64,000 nt of DNA from Rhodanobacter sp. OK091 (GCF_900142825.1 NZ_FRCH01000001.1:2046001-2110000); one strand, 5' to 3'; shown: positions 33,502 to 44,292, counted from the stretch's first letter. The notes: a model not told the origin generated them from the letters alone. Numbers and translations are program-made.

Positions 33502-35556
33502 CTACGCGGCCTTGTTCAGCAATGCACTGGCCCGCCGCACCACGTTGTCGACACTGAAGCCGTATTCGCGCAGCAGCACCTCGGCCGGGGCAGAGGCGCC
33601 GAAGCGGTCGATACCGAGCATGTCGCCTCGTTCGCCGATGTAGCGGCTCCAGCCCTGCGCCACGCCCAGTTCCACCGCCAGTCGCGCGGTCACCGGGGGC
33701 GGCAGCACCTCGTCGCGGTAGCTTTGCGGCTGTGCGTCGAACAGTTCCCAGCTAGGCATCGACACGCAGCGCACGGCGATGCCTTTGGCCTGCAGCTGGT
33801 CGGCGGCGGCAAGGATCAGGCCGACTTCGGAGCCGCTGGCGATCAGGATCAACGACGGCTTGCCGTCCTTCGCGTCGCTCAGCACATACGCACCCCGGCG
33901 CACGCCGTCGGCGCTGGCGTAGCGCGTGCGGTCGAGTGTGGGAACGTCTTGCCGGGTCAGCGCCAGCAGCACCGGATGCCTGGTCGACTCCACCGCCACC
34001 TTCCACGCCACGGCAGTTTCGTTCGCGTCGCCGGGGCGGATCACGGTGAGATTGGGGATGGCGCGCAGGCTGGCCAGCTGTTCCACGGGCTGGTGGGTGG
34101 GGCCGTCCTCGCCCAGCGCGATGCTGTCGTGGGTGAACACGTGCACTACGTGCACGCCCATCAGCGCGGCGAGACGGATCGCCGGGCGCATGTAGTCGGA
34201 GAAGATCAGGAAGGTCGAGCCGTACGGCAGGAAGCCGCCGTGCACGGCCAGCCCGTTGCTGATCGCGCCCATCGCGTGTTCGCGCACGCCGAAGTGCAGA
34301 TTGCGTCCGGCGTAGTTCCAGCCGGCGCTGTCGGACCCTTGCGTATCCTGTCCCGGCGTAGCAACCGGATTGAAGTCGCCCAACCCTTTCAGGTTGGTGT
34401 GTGTCGACGAGTCGAGATCCGCCGAGCCGCCAAACAGCGCAGGCAGTTTCGGTGCGAGCGCATTCATCACTTTGCCGCTGGCGACCCGGGTGGCGATGCC
34501 CTTGGCGTCGGCGGGGAATACGGGAATGTCCGCGTCCCAGCCGGGCGGCAGCTCGCCGCGCAGGCGACCTTGCAGTTCTTGCGCAAGATCGGGGAACGCC
34601 TTGGCGTAGGCATCCAGACGTCCATTCCATTCCACCTCGGCCTTGGCACCCCGATCGAGCGCCTCGCGGAAATGCGCCAGCGCCGGTTCCGGCTCCAGGA
34701 AATCCGGCTCGAGCGGCCAGCCGAGATTCTGCTTGGTCTTCTTGGTGTCTTCGACACCGAGCGGTGAACCGTGCGCCTTGAAGCTGTCCTGCTCGGGCGA
34801 GCCGAAACCGATGTGCGTGCGCACCAGGATCAGGGACGGCCGCGTGGTGTCGGCGCGAGCCGCTTCCAGCGCGGCACTGATCGCGTCCACGTCGTTGCCG
34901 TCGGCCACGTGGATGATCTGCCAGCCATACGCTTCGAAGCGCCTGGCACGATCCTCGGAGAACGTGATGTCGGTGCCGGCGGCGAGCGTGACGTAGTTGT
35001 CGTCGTACAGGCAGACCAGCTTGCCCAATTTCAGATGACCGGCCAGCGACGCCGCTTCGCTGGCGACGCCTTCCATCAGGTCGCCATCGCTGACGATCGC
35101 CCAGGTGCGGTGATCGATCACGGGATGGCCATCGCGGTTGTAGCGCGCGGCAAGGTGCGCTTCGCCGATCGCCATGCCGACCGCGTTCGCCAGGCCCTGG
35201 CCCAGCGGCCCGGTGGTCACTTCGACACCGGGCGTATGGCCGTATTCGGGGTGTCCCGGCGCCTTGCTGCCCCACTGGCGGAACTGCTTGAGGTCGTCCA
35301 GCGACAGCGCGTAACCGGTGACGTGCAGCAAGCTGTACAGCAGCGCCGAGCCATGTCCGGCGGATAGCACGAAACGGTCGCGGTCGGGCCAGTGCGGATT
35401 CGCCGGGTGATGCTTCAGCTGCTTCGTCCAAAGCGTATACGCCATCGGCGCGGCGCCGAGCGGCAGGCCGGGGTGACCGCTGTTGGCCTTTTGCACCATG
35501 TCCACCGAGAGGAAGCGAAGCGTATTGATGCATTGCTGGTCGAGGTCGGTGGACAT
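33502..35556 (-). CDS. tkt: Transketolase
   Basis: A 684-residue thiamine-diphosphate enzyme of the non-oxidative pentose phosphate pathway. Key features: [16 protein letters not shown] at the start, GDGDLMEG-type ThDP motif ([19 protein letters not shown], with the GDG core shifted to SDGD), [23 protein letters not shown] with the catalytic glutamate, and [16 protein letters not shown]. Length is typical. GGAG precedes the ATG. A frame extension 69 bases upstream runs into repeat DNA and is rejected. It lies last in the series zwf-HAD-tal-pgi-pgm-tkt and is separated from pgm by a REP element, so it may be transcribed on its own. Confidence 0.97.
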   Translation of the reverse strand: MSTDLDQQCINTLRFLSVDMVQKANSGHPGLPLGAAPMAYTLWTKQLKHHPANPHWPDRDRFVLSAGHGSALLYSLLHVTGYALSLDDLKQFRQWGSKAPGHPEYGHTPGVEVTTGPLGQGLANAVGMAIGEAHLAARYNRDGHPVIDHRTWAIVSDGDLMEGVASEAASLAGHLKLGKLVCLYDDNYVTLAAGTDITFSEDRARRFEAYGWQIIHVADGNDVDAISAALEAARADTTRPSLILVRTHIGFGSPEQDSFKAHGSPLGVEDTKKTKQNLGWPLEPDFLEPEPALAHFREALDRGAKAEVEWNGRLDAYAKAFPDLAQELQGRLRGELPPGWDADIPVFPADAKGIATRVASGKVMNALAPKLPALFGGSADLDSSTHTNLKGLGDFNPVATPGQDTQGSDSAGWNYAGRNLHFGVREHAMGAISNGLAVHGGFLPYGSTFLIFSDYMRPAIRLAALMGVHVVHVFTHDSIALGEDGPTHQPVEQLASLRAIPNLTVIRPGDANETAVAWKVAVESTRHPVLLALTRQDVPTLDRTRYASADGVRRGAYVLSDAKDGKPSLILIASGSEVGLILAAADQLQAKGIAVRCVSMPSWELFDAQPQSYRDEVLPPPVTARLAVELGVAQGWSRYIGERGDMLGIDRFGASAPAEVLLREYGFSVDNVVRRASALLNKAA

Positions 35557-35589
35557 GGGTTTTCTCCGGTGGGGACTGGGATCATGTGT

Positions 35590-35673
35590 GTAGGAGCCCG
35601 CTAGCGGGCGATGCTTTTGCTTCAAATCTCCCCAACATCAAAACAAGAGCATCGCCCGCCAGCGGGCTCCTAC
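35590..35673. repeat. REP-type inverted repeat pair between tkt and pgm
   Basis: Inverted GTAGGAGCCCGCTAGCGGGC and matching GCCCGCCAGCGGGCTCCTAC units flank a spacer of about 40 bases, as at 1311-1400. The TAG stop codon of pgm (35670-35672) is supplied by the outermost GTAG of the repeat, so the element abuts the coding sequence. It may attenuate transcription into tkt. Confidence 0.88.
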
Positions 35674-37316
35674 GCGAGTGCGGCGTCGACGATGCTCTGG
35701 GCTTCCTTCAGCAGGCTCTGCAGGTGGTCTTCGCTCTTGAAGCTCTCCGCGTAGATCTTGTAGATCGCCTCGGTGCCGGATGGCCGTGCGGCGAACCAGC
35801 CGCTAGCGGCGACGACTTTGATACCGCCGATCGCTGCGCCGTTGCCCGGCGCCTTGTCCAGCACCTGTTCGATCTCCTCGCCGGCGAGCTGGTCGCTCTT
35901 CAACTGCTCGGGCGACAGTTTCGCGAGCCTGGCTTTCTGCGCCGGCGTGGCGGCGGCTTCGACACGGTCGGCGAACGGCTTGCCGAGCTCGTCGGTCAAC
36001 TGCGCGAACAACTCGCCCGGGTCCTTGCCCTGGCGCGCGGTGATCTCTGCCGACAGCAACGCGGGCACCAGGCCGTCCTTGTCGGTAGCCCATACCGAGC
36101 CGTCGCGGCGCAGCAGCGACGCGCCGGCGCTTTCCTCGCAGCCGAAGCCCAGCGAGCCGTCGAACAAGCCTTCGGAAAACCACTTGAAGCCGACCGGCGC
36201 TTCGTAAAGCTGGCGCCCGAGCCGCTTCACCACGCGGTCGATCAGCGCCGTGGTGACCACGGTCTTGCCGACCGCGGCGTTCGTGCCCCACTGCGGCCGG
36301 TGCCGGTACAGGTAGTCGATCAGCACCGACAGGTAATGGTTCGGCTCCATCAAGCCGTTGCTGCGGGTGACTATGCCGTGGCGATCGTGGTCGGTGTCGC
36401 AGGCGAACGCGACGTCGTAGGTGTCCTTCAGGCCGATCAGCCGCTGCATCGCGTATTTCGACGAGGGATCCATGCGGATCTTGCCGTCCCAGTCCACGCT
36501 CATGAAGGCGAACTGCGGATCGACTACCGCGCTGACCACGGTGAGGTCGAGCTTGTAGCGCTCGGCGATCGGTGCCCAGTAATGCACGCCGGCGCCGCCC
36601 AGCGGGTCGACGCCCATATGCACGCCGGCACTGCGGATCGCGTCGAAGTCGATGATGTCGGCGAGGTCGGCGACATACGTGTTGAGGTAGTCGTGCTCGC
36701 GCGTGGTGGCGGCCTTGCGCGCCTGCGCGAACGGCATGCGCTTGACGTCCTTCAGGCCGGCTTCGAGCAAGGCGTTGGCGCGGTTCTGCACCCAGCCGGT
36801 GATATCGGTATCGGCCGGCCCGCCATTCGACGCGTTGTACTTGAAGCCGCCGTTGTCGGGCGGATTGTGCGACGGCGTGATCACGATGCCGTCGGCCAGG
36901 CCGGATGTTCGGCCTTTGTTGTAGACGAGGATCGCGTGCGAGATCGCCGGCGTCGGAGTGAATTCGCCGCCTGCGGAGATCATCGTCTGCACGCCGTTGG
37001 CAGCCAGCACCTCCAGTGCGCTCTCGAACGCAGGCTGCGACAGCGCATGCGTGTCGGCACCGATGAACAGCGGGCCGTCGATGCCCTTCGATTGGCGGTA
37101 CTCGCAGATCGCCTGGCTGATCGCCAGGATGTGCCACTCGTTGAAGCTGCGCTCGAACGAGCTGCCGCGGTGACCGGAGGTGCCGAATGCCACGCGTTGG
37201 GCGGCGACCGACGGGTCAGGCTTCAGGTCCGCATACGCGGCCAGCAGCTTCGGGATGTCGACCAGGATCGAGCTCGGTGCCGGCTTGCCGGCGAGTGGAT
37301 TGATGTGTTGACTCAT
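35670..37316 (-). CDS. pgm: Phosphoglucomutase (alpha-D-glucose phosphate-specific)
   Basis: A 548-residue mutase of the E. coli Pgm type interconverting glucose-1-P and glucose-6-P. The phosphoserine loop is [15 protein letters not shown], the metal loop DTDHDRHG, the sugar-specificity loop [11 protein letters not shown] and the phosphate-binding loop [14 protein letters not shown] precedes the ATG. It would feed UDP-glucose synthesis and so, indirectly, the cyclic glucan synthase. The last codon GCG is directly followed by the TAG contributed by a REP element. Confidence 0.97.
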   Translation of the reverse strand: MSQHINPLAGKPAPSSILVDIPKLLAAYADLKPDPSVAAQRVAFGTSGHRGSSFERSFNEWHILAISQAICEYRQSKGIDGPLFIGADTHALSQPAFESALEVLAANGVQTMISAGGEFTPTPAISHAILVYNKGRTSGLADGIVITPSHNPPDNGGFKYNASNGGPADTDITGWVQNRANALLEAGLKDVKRMPFAQARKAATTREHDYLNTYVADLADIIDFDAIRSAGVHMGVDPLGGAGVHYWAPIAERYKLDLTVVSAVVDPQFAFMSVDWDGKIRMDPSSKYAMQRLIGLKDTYDVAFACDTDHDRHGIVTRSNGLMEPNHYLSVLIDYLYRHRPQWGTNAAVGKTVVTTALIDRVVKRLGRQLYEAPVGFKWFSEGLFDGSLGFGCEESAGASLLRRDGSVWATDKDGLVPALLSAEITARQGKDPGELFAQLTDELGKPFADRVEAAATPAQKARLAKLSPEQLKSDQLAGEEIEQVLDKAPGNGAAIGGIKVVAASGWFAARPSGTEAIYKIYAESFKSEDHLQSLLKEAQSIVDAALA

Positions 37317-37358
37317 TTCTTCCTATGGAAACCTTTCGTGGAAATTCCCGACCGCCGC

Positions 37359-37428
37359 GTGGGAGCGACTTCAGTCGCGATGCTTTTCGGCAATGCCAGA
37401 AGAGCATCGCCCACAAGTGCGCTCCTAC
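37359..37428. repeat. Degenerate REP-type repeat between pgm and pgi
   Basis: GTGGGAGCGACTTCAGTCGC and the inverted GCATCGCCCAC...GCGCTCCTAC flank a spacer of about 20 bases. It is the same class as the element at 35590-35673 but with diverged stems; GATGC and CTCCTAC are kept. Confidence 0.75.
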
Positions 37429-37432
37429 AAAA

Positions 37433-39118
37433 TCAGCCTCGCGGACCTGTCGGTGCCTTGCCGTCGCGCAGCTGTCGATAGCGGCGAATCAAGGCGTTGG
37501 TCGAACTGTCATGGGCGAGCTTGGGCTCGTCCGTTGCAGTCAGCTCGGCGATAGTGGCCTTGGCCAATTGCTTGCCCAGTTCCACGCCCCACTGGTCGAA
37601 CGAATCGATGTCCCAGATCACGCCCTGCACGAACACGCTGTGCTCGTACAGCGCGATCAGCGCGCCGAGTGTATGCGGGGTCAGTTTTGCGGCGAGGATG
37701 GTCGTGCTTGGCCGGTTGCCCTCGAACGTGCGATGCGGCACCAGCGCCTCGGGCGTACCTTCGGCACGCACTTCGTCCGCGCTCTTGCCGAACGCCAGCG
37801 CTTCGCCCTGGGCGATCAGGTTCGCCATCAGCAAGTCATGTTGATCGCCACCGCCTTGTGCCGGCAGCGGATTCAACGTCTGGCCGAAGCCGATGAAATC
37901 GCACGGCACGATGCGCGTGCCCTGATGAATCAGCTGATAGAACGAGTGCTGGCCGTTGGTGCCCGGTTCGCCCCAGTAGACCGGGCCGGTGTCGTAGTCC
38001 ACGACCTTGCCGTCGAGCGTGACGTGCTTGCCGTTGCTCTCCATCGTCAGCTGCTGCAGATACGCCGGGAAGCGTTTCAGGTATTGCTCGTACGGCAGCA
38101 CCGCGACGGTGGCTGCATCGAGGAAGTTGTTGTTCCAGATCGCCAGCAGGCCCATCAGGACGGGCAGGTTCTTTTCCAGCGGCGTGCGCCGGAAGTGCTC
38201 GTCCATCGCATGGAAGCCGGCCAGCAGGTCGCGGAAACCGTCTGCCCCGATCGCCAGCATGGTCGACAAGCCGATCGACGAATCCATCGAGTAGCGCCCG
38301 CCGACCCAGTCCCAGAAGCCGAACATGTTGGCGGTGTCGATGCCGAACTTCGCCACGCCCTCGGCGTTGGTGGAGACGGCGACGAAATGTTTGGCGACGG
38401 CCCCGCTCTTTTCAGCGTCGGCGTCGCCCAGCGCCTTGACGCTCCACGCCCGCGCGGCATGCGCGTTGGTCAGGGTCTCCAGCGTGGTAAAGGTTTTCGA
38501 GCAGATGATGAACAGCGTTTCGGCCGCATCCAGGTCGCGTACGGCCTCGGCGAAATCGGTGCCGTCCACGTTCGACACGAAGCGGAACGTCATGTCGCGC
38601 CGGCTGTAGTCGCGCAGTGCCTCGTACGCCATCACCGGACCAAGGTCGGAGCCGCCGATGCCGATGCTGATCACGTTGCGGATGCGCTTGCCGGTGTGGC
38701 CCAGCCACGCGCCGCTGCGCACGCGTTCGGAAAACGCCGCCATGCGGGCTAGCACCTCGTGCACGTCCGGTACCACATCGCGGCCGTCGACAAGGATTTT
38801 CTCGGTGGCCGGCGCACGCAACGCCACGTGCAGCACCGCGCGGTTCTCGGTGGTGTTTATCTTGTCGCCGCGGAACATCGCCTCGATCCGTTGCGGCAAT
38901 GCGCAGGCCTCGGCCAGTTCGCGCAGCAGGCGCAAGGTGTCGGCATCGACGCGCTGCTTGGAGTAGTCCAGATACAGCCCGACCTCCTCGACGGTCAGCC
39001 GTTCGCCGCGCTGCGGGTCGGCGGCGAACAGCTCGCGCAGGTGTTTAGGGCCGAGCGCGGCGAAGTGCCGCTGCAATGCTTGCCACTGCGGCAAGGTGGT
39101 GAGTTTCGGATGGCTCAT
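37433..39118 (-). CDS. pgi: Glucose-6-phosphate isomerase
   Basis: A 561-residue enzyme interconverting glucose-6-P and fructose-6-P. Signature regions are [73 protein letters not shown], the catalytic block [16 protein letters not shown], and [22 protein letters not shown]. The ATG (39116-39118) overlaps the TGA of tal, so the two are coupled. The open frame continues into tal only as an out-of-register shadow. Confidence 0.97.
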   Translation of the reverse strand: MSHPKLTTLPQWQALQRHFAALGPKHLRELFAADPQRGERLTVEEVGLYLDYSKQRVDADTLRLLRELAEACALPQRIEAMFRGDKINTTENRAVLHVALRAPATEKILVDGRDVVPDVHEVLARMAAFSERVRSGAWLGHTGKRIRNVISIGIGGSDLGPVMAYEALRDYSRRDMTFRFVSNVDGTDFAEAVRDLDAAETLFIICSKTFTTLETLTNAHAARAWSVKALGDADAEKSGAVAKHFVAVSTNAEGVAKFGIDTANMFGFWDWVGGRYSMDSSIGLSTMLAIGADGFRDLLAGFHAMDEHFRRTPLEKNLPVLMGLLAIWNNNFLDAATVAVLPYEQYLKRFPAYLQQLTMESNGKHVTLDGKVVDYDTGPVYWGEPGTNGQHSFYQLIHQGTRIVPCDFIGFGQTLNPLPAQGGGDQHDLLMANLIAQGEALAFGKSADEVRAEGTPEALVPHRTFEGNRPSTTILAAKLTPHTLGALIALYEHSVFVQGVIWDIDSFDQWGVELGKQLAKATIAELTATDEPKLAHDSSTNALIRRYRQLRDGKAPTGPRG

Positions 39119-40218
39119 CGCAGCGCGGGTCCTTTCGATTTGTCGGCCAGCGCAGCGGCCTTGTCCGCGATCCGCTGCAGCAGCTGGTTCCAGGATTTGA
39201 CGAACGCCGCGGCGCCATCCAGCTGCAGCTTGCGCGCCAGCGCGTCGATATCCACACCAGCCTTGGCGATCTGCGCCAAGGTGGCGTCGGCGTCGCCGCC
39301 ATCGGTCGCCATCACGCCATGCAGCTGGCCGTGGTCGGCGAACGCAAGCAGGGTTTTCTCCGGCATCGTATCGATGGTGTCGGGCGCGGCGAATGCGCTG
39401 ATGTACAGCGTGTCGGGCGCGGACGGGTCCTTGGTGCCGGTGCTGGCCCATAGCAGGCGCTGCGGCTGCGCACCGGCCGCGGCCAGCTTCTGCCAGCGCG
39501 GCGAGGCGAGCAAGGCGCGGTAGGCGCGATACGTCTGCTGGCCCACCGCGATGCCGAGCTTGTTGTGCAGCTCGGTGGGCAGCTGTGGATTGCTGGCCAC
39601 ATCCCAGCGGCTGATGAACAGCGAGGCGACCGAGCCGACTTTCGGGTCGAGCCCGGCGGCGAGGCGCCGCTCGATGCCGCGCATATAGGCCTCGGCGACA
39701 GCCTGGTAGTGCGCGCAGGAAAACAGCAAGGTCACGTTGATCGGAACGCCCAGAAAGATCGCTTCCTCGATCGCGGGCACACCTTCGGGAGTGCCGGGAA
39801 TCTTCACGAACAGGTTGTCGCGCTGCGCCTTGTGGTGGATATGCCGGGCCGCCGCGATCGAGCCGGCGGTGTCGGCGGCCAGCAGCGGCGAGACTTCCAT
39901 CGAGACCCAGCCGTCGACCTGGTGGGTAGTGTCGAACACCGGCTTGAACAGGTCGGCCGCGCGACGCAGGTCTTCCAGCGCCAGTTCGATGAACAGCGTC
40001 TCGCCCGACAGCCCGGCCAGCGTCTTGGCGTGCACGCCGGCATCGTAGGCGTCGCCGTCGCCGATCGCGGCGTCGAAAATGCTGGGGTTCGAGGTCAGCC
40101 CGGTGATCGAATCCTCGGCGATGTAGCGCGCCAGCGTGCCGTCGTCGAGCATGGTGCGGGTAATGTTGTCCAGCCACAGGCTCTGGCCGAGTTCGTGCAA
40201 TTGGCGGGTCGCTTTCAT
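39115..40218 (-). CDS. tal: Transaldolase (TalB-like, long monofunctional form)
   Basis: A 367-residue transaldolase of the pentose phosphate pathway. [15 protein letters not shown] and [13 protein letters not shown] form the N-terminal signature, and the Schiff-base lysine is in [25 protein letters not shown] and [33 protein letters not shown] are typical of the actinobacterial/xanthomonad subfamily often named Tal type 2. It overlaps pgi by four bases (ATGA), placing the two sugar-phosphate enzymes in one translation unit. Confidence 0.95.
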   Translation of the reverse strand: MKATRQLHELGQSLWLDNITRTMLDDGTLARYIAEDSITGLTSNPSIFDAAIGDGDAYDAGVHAKTLAGLSGETLFIELALEDLRRAADLFKPVFDTTHQVDGWVSMEVSPLLAADTAGSIAAARHIHHKAQRDNLFVKIPGTPEGVPAIEEAIFLGVPINVTLLFSCAHYQAVAEAYMRGIERRLAAGLDPKVGSVASLFISRWDVASNPQLPTELHNKLGIAVGQQTYRAYRALLASPRWQKLAAAGAQPQRLLWASTGTKDPSAPDTLYISAFAAPDTIDTMPEKTLLAFADHGQLHGVMATDGGDADATLAQIAKAGVDIDALARKLQLDGAAAFVKSWNQLLQRIADKAAALADKSKGPALR

Positions 40219-40254
40219 GCTTGCTCCATGACTCCAGTTCGATACGGTGGGGTT

Positions 40255-40968
40255 TCAGTCTGCCGGAAGGTTGATGGTGGGCGCGTCGGGCAGGAAATCA
40301 CCAAGCTTACGCTCGCGCAGTTCATCGATGCACGCGATGCGGATATCGGCCGCCGCACGAACATCCGCGGGCGCCTGCGTGGCGTAGTGGCCCTGCTCCA
40401 CGAATACTGTGGTCAGCCGGTGGCCGAGCCGCTGTTTCATCTCGGCCAGGATCTGCGGCTTGTCGTCGACCATCACGTAATGCGCGGCCGGGTAGCGCTG
40501 CTGCATCGCCACCAGCATCTGCTGTTTGTGCACATAGATCAGCACTTCGCCATCCAGCGCATCCCACAGCCCGGCGCGCTGGATCTTGCGGGGCTGGAAC
40601 ACCACGTCGCCATCCGACAGTATGGCCGCGGTCCCTAGCGTGCGCAGGTGCGCCAGCGTTTCCAGCGCGTGCGGATACAGCCGGTCGGTGAACGGATAGT
40701 CCAGCAGGTATTTCGACATCTGCAGCAGCGACGGGTCGTTGTCCAGGCCGACGCGGAAACGCTGCAGCGCGCCAAGGTAATCGGCGTAGCCCAGCTCGTC
40801 GCGCAGCTGCGCATAGATCGCCCAATAGCGGTCGCGTTCGGCCACACCGAAGGCCTGTGTGAGCGTGTCGCCGAGGTCGACGGCGAAGCGATCGTTGTCG
40901 AGCAAGGTGTTGTCGACATCGAGCAGGAACGCTACCGACGCGGTGGCAGGGGTGTCATTGCTCAGCAT
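40255..40968 (-). CDS. HAD-superfamily hydrolase in the zwf-tal operon
   Basis: A 237-residue HAD phosphatase. Motif I is [13 protein letters not shown] (nucleophile Asp and the +2 Asp), motif II includes AAILSDGD, motif III lysine is probably in PRKIQRAG, and motif IV is [11 protein letters not shown]. The helical cap (residues 30-95) makes it a C1-type enzyme. Its ATG (40966-40968) overlaps the end of zwf by 7 bases and it precedes tal by 36 bp, so it is co-expressed with the pentose phosphate enzymes. It may remove a side product or dephosphorylate a sugar phosphate of that pathway. The substrate is unknown, and it is not a 6-phosphogluconolactonase. Confidence 0.9.
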   Translation of the reverse strand: MLSNDTPATASVAFLLDVDNTLLDNDRFAVDLGDTLTQAFGVAERDRYWAIYAQLRDELGYADYLGALQRFRVGLDNDPSLLQMSKYLLDYPFTDRLYPHALETLAHLRTLGTAAILSDGDVVFQPRKIQRAGLWDALDGEVLIYVHKQQMLVAMQQRYPAAHYVMVDDKPQILAEMKQRLGHRLTTVFVEQGHYATQAPADVRAAADIRIACIDELRERKLGDFLPDAPTINLPAD

Positions 40969-42368
40969 GGCTCGCTCGCCTCGGCTTTCGGATCGTGCCA
41001 GCCCTCGGCACTGCTGACGATTTGCGCGGCATCGGGCGGCCCCCAGCTGCCGGGCTCGTAGAAGCTCACGCTGCCCGCGTGCTGCAGTACACGATCGACC
41101 ACCGCCCACGCGGCCTCGACGCATTCGTCGCTGGTGAACAACCCGTTGTCGCCGCGGATCGCATCGGCGAGCAGCCGCTCGTACGGCGGCTTCTCCGGCT
41201 CCGAATGATGTCGTGCCACCAGTTCCACCGGCTCGCCCTGCATCGCTTCGCCGGGCCGCTTGACCCGCATGCCCTCGGCAATAACCACCTCGGGGCTGAG
41301 CCGGAAGCGGAAATAATTCGACTGCGGTGGCGTGATCTCGTCGAACACCGACAGCGGTGGCGTCTTCATGTCCACCATCACCTCGGTGGTGGTGAGCGGC
41401 AGGTTCTTGCCCGCGCGGATGTAGAACGGCACACCGGCCCAGCGCCAGGTATCGATGTGCAGGCGCAGCGCCACAAAGGTCTCCACATCGGAATCCGGCG
41501 CCACGCCCTGCACTTCGCGATAACCGTTGAACTGGCCACGCACCACTTCCTTCGGGTCGAGCGGGCGCATCGCGCGGAACAACCGCAGCTTTTCCGCGTT
41601 CAGCGAGACCGGATCGTTGCCGATCGGCGCATCCATCGCCAGCAGCGAGGTCACCTGAAGCAGATGGTTCTGCAGCACATCGCGGATCGCGCCGACGCCT
41701 TCGTAGAAGCTGCCGCGACCATCCACGCCGAATTGCTCGGCCATGGTGATCTGCACGCTGTCGACATAGCGGTTGTTCCACACCGGTTCGAGCACGGTGT
41801 TGGCGAAGCGGAAGTACAGCAGGTTCTGCACCGGCTCCTTGCCCAGGTAATGGTCGATGCGGAAGATCGCCGACTCCGGGAACACCTGGTGCAAGGTGTG
41901 GTTGAGCGCCCGCGCCGAGGCCAGGTCGCGGGCAAAAGGCTTTTCCACCACTACCCGCGCATTGTCGGCACAGCCGGCCTGCTGCAGGTTCTTCACCACC
42001 ACGCCGAACAGGCCGGGCGGAATCGCCAGGTAGTGCAACGGCGCGCTGGCGCTGCCCAGCAGCTGCTTCAACTGCGCGAATGTGGCCGGGTCGTTGTAAT
42101 CACCGTCGACGTACTGAAGGTTTGCCGAGAACTTCGCAAACGCGGCCTCGTCGACCTCGCCGCCCTGACGCTTCGCTGCCTGCGTCAAGCTGTCGTGCGC
42201 GCGCTGACGCAGCTGTTCGACGCTCCAGCCGGAATGCGCCACGCCGATGATCGGCAGGTCCAGTCCATCGCGCAGCATCATCGCCTGCAGCGCGGGGAAG
42301 ATCTGCTTATAGGCCAGGTCGCCAGTGGCGCCGAAAAAGACCAGGGCATCCGAGCGGGGTGATGTCAT
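40962..42368 (-). CDS. zwf: Glucose-6-phosphate 1-dehydrogenase
   Basis: A 468-residue NAD(P)-linked enzyme that opens the oxidative pentose phosphate and Entner-Doudoroff routes. The Rossmann motif is [18 protein letters not shown], the active site is [16 protein letters not shown] with the catalytic histidine, and [12 protein letters not shown] and YEPGSWGP are typical. I prefer the ATG at 42366-42368, close to the GATGDLA motif; an ATG 18 bases upstream is possible. The gene heads the operon zwf-HAD-tal-pgi. No pgl or edd gene is found next to it. Confidence 0.96.
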   Translation of the reverse strand: MTSPRSDALVFFGATGDLAYKQIFPALQAMMLRDGLDLPIIGVAHSGWSVEQLRQRAHDSLTQAAKRQGGEVDEAAFAKFSANLQYVDGDYNDPATFAQLKQLLGSASAPLHYLAIPPGLFGVVVKNLQQAGCADNARVVVEKPFARDLASARALNHTLHQVFPESAIFRIDHYLGKEPVQNLLYFRFANTVLEPVWNNRYVDSVQITMAEQFGVDGRGSFYEGVGAIRDVLQNHLLQVTSLLAMDAPIGNDPVSLNAEKLRLFRAMRPLDPKEVVRGQFNGYREVQGVAPDSDVETFVALRLHIDTWRWAGVPFYIRAGKNLPLTTTEVMVDMKTPPLSVFDEITPPQSNYFRFRLSPEVVIAEGMRVKRPGEAMQGEPVELVARHHSEPEKPPYERLLADAIRGDNGLFTSDECVEAAWAVVDRVLQHAGSVSFYEPGSWGPPDAAQIVSSAEGWHDPKAEASEPC

Positions 42369-42580
42369 GGTGATTGCTTTCTCCATAGGGCTGGCCGGCG
42401 CCGTCATTGGCGCAGCGCGTGGTGCAGTAGATGCGGCATGTGAATCCGCTACATGCCGGAGATCGGGTCTACTTTCCAGCTTGCACGCAGCAAAGTTAAC
42501 CCGATGCATAAGTCCGCACGTTTACCATTTTGTCGCGACAGCCGCAGGAATCTGCGTCGAAGGGTATGCCGCTGGAACTC

Positions 42581-43075
42581 TCAGCTTGCCAGCTCTTTGA
42601 ACATGACCAGAGCATCGACGAAGCCGAGGCGCTGGTGCCGGAACGCCCGCGGAAGCGTGCCGACCACCGTGAAGCCGAGTTTCTTCCACAGGCGCACGGC
42701 GCGTTCGTTGGTCGATACGACCAGATTGAACTGCATCGCGAGAAAGCCCATCGACAGCGCTTCCGTCTGCGAATGCTCGCACATGGCCGATGCAATGCCC
42801 TGGCCCTGCGCCTCGGGAGCGACCACGTAGCCACAGTTGCAGACGTGTCCGCCAAGGCCTGGCTGGTTGGGTTTGAGCATATAGCTGCCCACGACCTGCC
42901 CGTCTGGCGAGCAGGCCACGAAGGTCGCTGCTGGCAGCTCGACCCAGGCCAGGTGTGTTTCAGCCTTGGTACTTTGCGGAGAGTTGGCGTAGGTGTCGCC
43001 GGACTGAAAGGTCGCATGCAGGATCGACCAGACGGCTGGCCAATCCGTTTCCTGGAAGGGGCGTATGAGGGCCAT
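42581..43075 (-). CDS. GNAT-family N-acetyltransferase
   Basis: A 164-residue acetyltransferase. Motif A, which binds acetyl-CoA, is VVAPEAQGQGIASAMCEHS (Q/R-x-x-G-x-G/A pattern) and motif B is NERAVRLWKKLGFTVVG. FQETDWPAVWSILHATFQSGDTYA at the start resembles phosphinothricin acetyltransferase-like proteins. It is the first of several small, same-strand accessory genes between zwf and the glucan synthase that look like gene cassettes. The acyl acceptor is unknown. Confidence 0.9.
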   Translation of the reverse strand: MALIRPFQETDWPAVWSILHATFQSGDTYANSPQSTKAETHLAWVELPAATFVACSPDGQVVGSYMLKPNQPGLGGHVCNCGYVVAPEAQGQGIASAMCEHSQTEALSMGFLAMQFNLVVSTNERAVRLWKKLGFTVVGTLPRAFRHQRLGFVDALVMFKELAS

Positions 43076-43123
43076 GGGTTTGTCGTGAGGTGAGTTGGCT
43101 CGATGGAGGAGTGTGCATTGCCT

Positions 43124-43453
43124 TCAATCGACAATGAACAGCTTCGCCCCAGTTTTGGTGAACGATCGGTGCGGTTCTGCATTGTCGGCGACTTGGTAGC
43201 TCATGCCTGCAGTCAAGGTGAACTTGCGGCCGTCTTCCAGTTCCGTGTGAAGCTCTCCCTCGACACACAGAAGTACGTGCCCCTTGACGCACCAGTGATC
43301 CGCGAAGTAGCCCGGTGTGTACTCGACCATCCGAACGCGGATGCTCCCGAGCTGCCGTGTTCGCCAGTAGGCGATGCCGCTGACACCTTTGTGTTCAGTC
43401 CGTTCGACCGTCGACCAATCAGTCGTGCCGAACGGAATCCCTGTCATCTGCAT
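43124..43453 (-). CDS. Small cupin-fold protein (DHCW-motif type)
   Basis: A 109-residue single-domain cupin. It begins MQMTGIPFGTTDWSTVE; the core has GYFADHWCVKGHVLLCVEGELHTELEDG and MSYQVADNAEPHRSFTKTGAKLFIVD. A DHWCxKGH stretch followed by a short beta barrel matches small proteins annotated as DHCW-motif cupins, of unknown function. The cysteine and two histidines could bind a metal. The ATG at 43451-43453 is chosen over an upstream GTG because the longer N-terminus looks non-coding. An attC-like sequence lies 50 bp upstream. Confidence 0.8.
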   Translation of the reverse strand: MQMTGIPFGTTDWSTVERTEHKGVSGIAYWRTRQLGSIRVRMVEYTPGYFADHWCVKGHVLLCVEGELHTELEDGRKFTLTAGMSYQVADNAEPHRSFTKTGAKLFIVD

Positions 43454-43502
43454 GCTTAATCCCGATGTGTTTTGGCGTCCGACACCCAGTTTAACCGGCA
43501 CG

Positions 43503-43568
43503 CGTTGACACGTCCGCTTGAGTGGCGAAGCCGGCCAAAGAGGTCCGCTTGAAGAAACGATTGGCCAT
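43503..43568 (-). repeat. attC-like recombination site remnant (weak)
   Basis: On the plus strand the stretch from GTTGACACGTCCGCTTGAG, through GGCGAAGCCGG, to CCGCTTGAAG and ATTGGCC has the order of elements found in integron attC (59-base element) sites: outer simple sites, a CTTGAG/CTTGAA pair and a central GCGAAGC stem. The outer core sites are degenerate. It lies between the VOC pseudogene stop and the cupin start, where a cassette boundary would be expected. Confidence 0.45.
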
Positions 43569-43580
43569 TGGCTGAGGAAC

Positions 43581-43989
43581 TCAGTCGCGCTCGACTAGAA
43601 CTGACTCTGCAGGGCGGCTCGTGGGTCCGTGCCATACGGCTTCGATATTGTTGCCATCGGGATCGAGCACGAACGCTCCGTAGTAATCCGGGTGGTAATT
43701 TCGCGGGCCAGGCTTCCCGTGGTCTCTTCCGCCCGCGCTGAGCGCGGCCTCGTGAAAACGATGGACGAGGGCTTTGTCCTTGGCCTGGAAGGCGAGATGG
43801 ATGAGTGAAGCTTGGCTGTCTGCACGGTCAACATAAGAGTTCGTCGGCATAGAAGTAGCCATCTCCTTCGCCGTATCCATCCAGCAGATTGAGCGCTTCA
43901 AGTGCCGCTCGATAGAAGCGCTTGCTCGCTTCGAGATCTTTGACACGGAGATGAACGTGATCAAGCAAGCGCCCTTGACGGTAAATCAT
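43581..43989 (-). pseudogene. VOC/glyoxalase-family protein with a one-base frameshift
   Basis: From the ATG at 43987-43989 the frame reads MIYRQGRLLDHVHLRVKDLE and continues to GYFYADELLC before a TGA at 43828-43830. The same protein resumes in the neighbouring frame as SYVDRADSQASLIHLAFQA and ends LDPDGNNIEAVWHGP, the typical C-terminal VOC motif. The total length of 409 bp is one base over a multiple of three. An extra T in CTCTTATG (about 43835) would explain the break; without it the junction would read DELYVDRAD. It is either a real inactivation or a sequencing error. Intact homologues are metal-dependent dioxygenase or resistance-type proteins. Confidence 0.85.
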
Positions 43990-44006
43990 GATGTGTCCAC
44001 AAAAAG

Positions 44007-44059
44007 ATCTGACTTAAGCGGTGCACCGAAGGCACGTTCGCTTGAAGCAAGGGTCAACC
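44007..44059 (-). repeat. attC-like recombination site remnant (weak to moderate)
   Basis: ATCTGAC, TTAAGCGG, a central ACCGAAGG, CGCTTGAAGCAAGGG and GTCAAC appear in the same order and spacing as in the stronger site at 44748-44803 (TTAAGC...GCGAAGC...GTTTGAAGGAAGGG). It lies 18 bp upstream of the VOC pseudogene start. The outer core sites have mismatches. Confidence 0.5.
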
Positions 44060-44292
44060 ACCATTGGACTTGAGATCATGAAGGATGGCCATGCTTCTCC
44101 GCGAAGCGGGCTCATTGGGTGAGGCTGCCTTTGCAGACCAGATTGTTGCTTGATCGCTACCGCACCCGGCCAGCAGAACGCGGCTAACGGCGATGGCCTT
44201 CCATGTGGCGCGCATGAGATTCATACAACCTGGCGTTCGGCGTGAGAGGTGCCCAGCGGACGCAGTCCGTTGGGCGTCTTTCGATTGGAGGT
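44060..44292. other. Non-coding stretch, possibly a decayed cassette
   Basis: No gene can be supported here on either strand, although the neighbouring boundaries look like gene cassettes. A hairpin GCCCAGCGGAC-GCA-GTCCGTTGGGC at 44253-44277 (one G-T pair) lies just after the GNAT stop and may act as its terminator. Base composition is lower in GC than in the flanking housekeeping genes. Confidence 0.5.
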
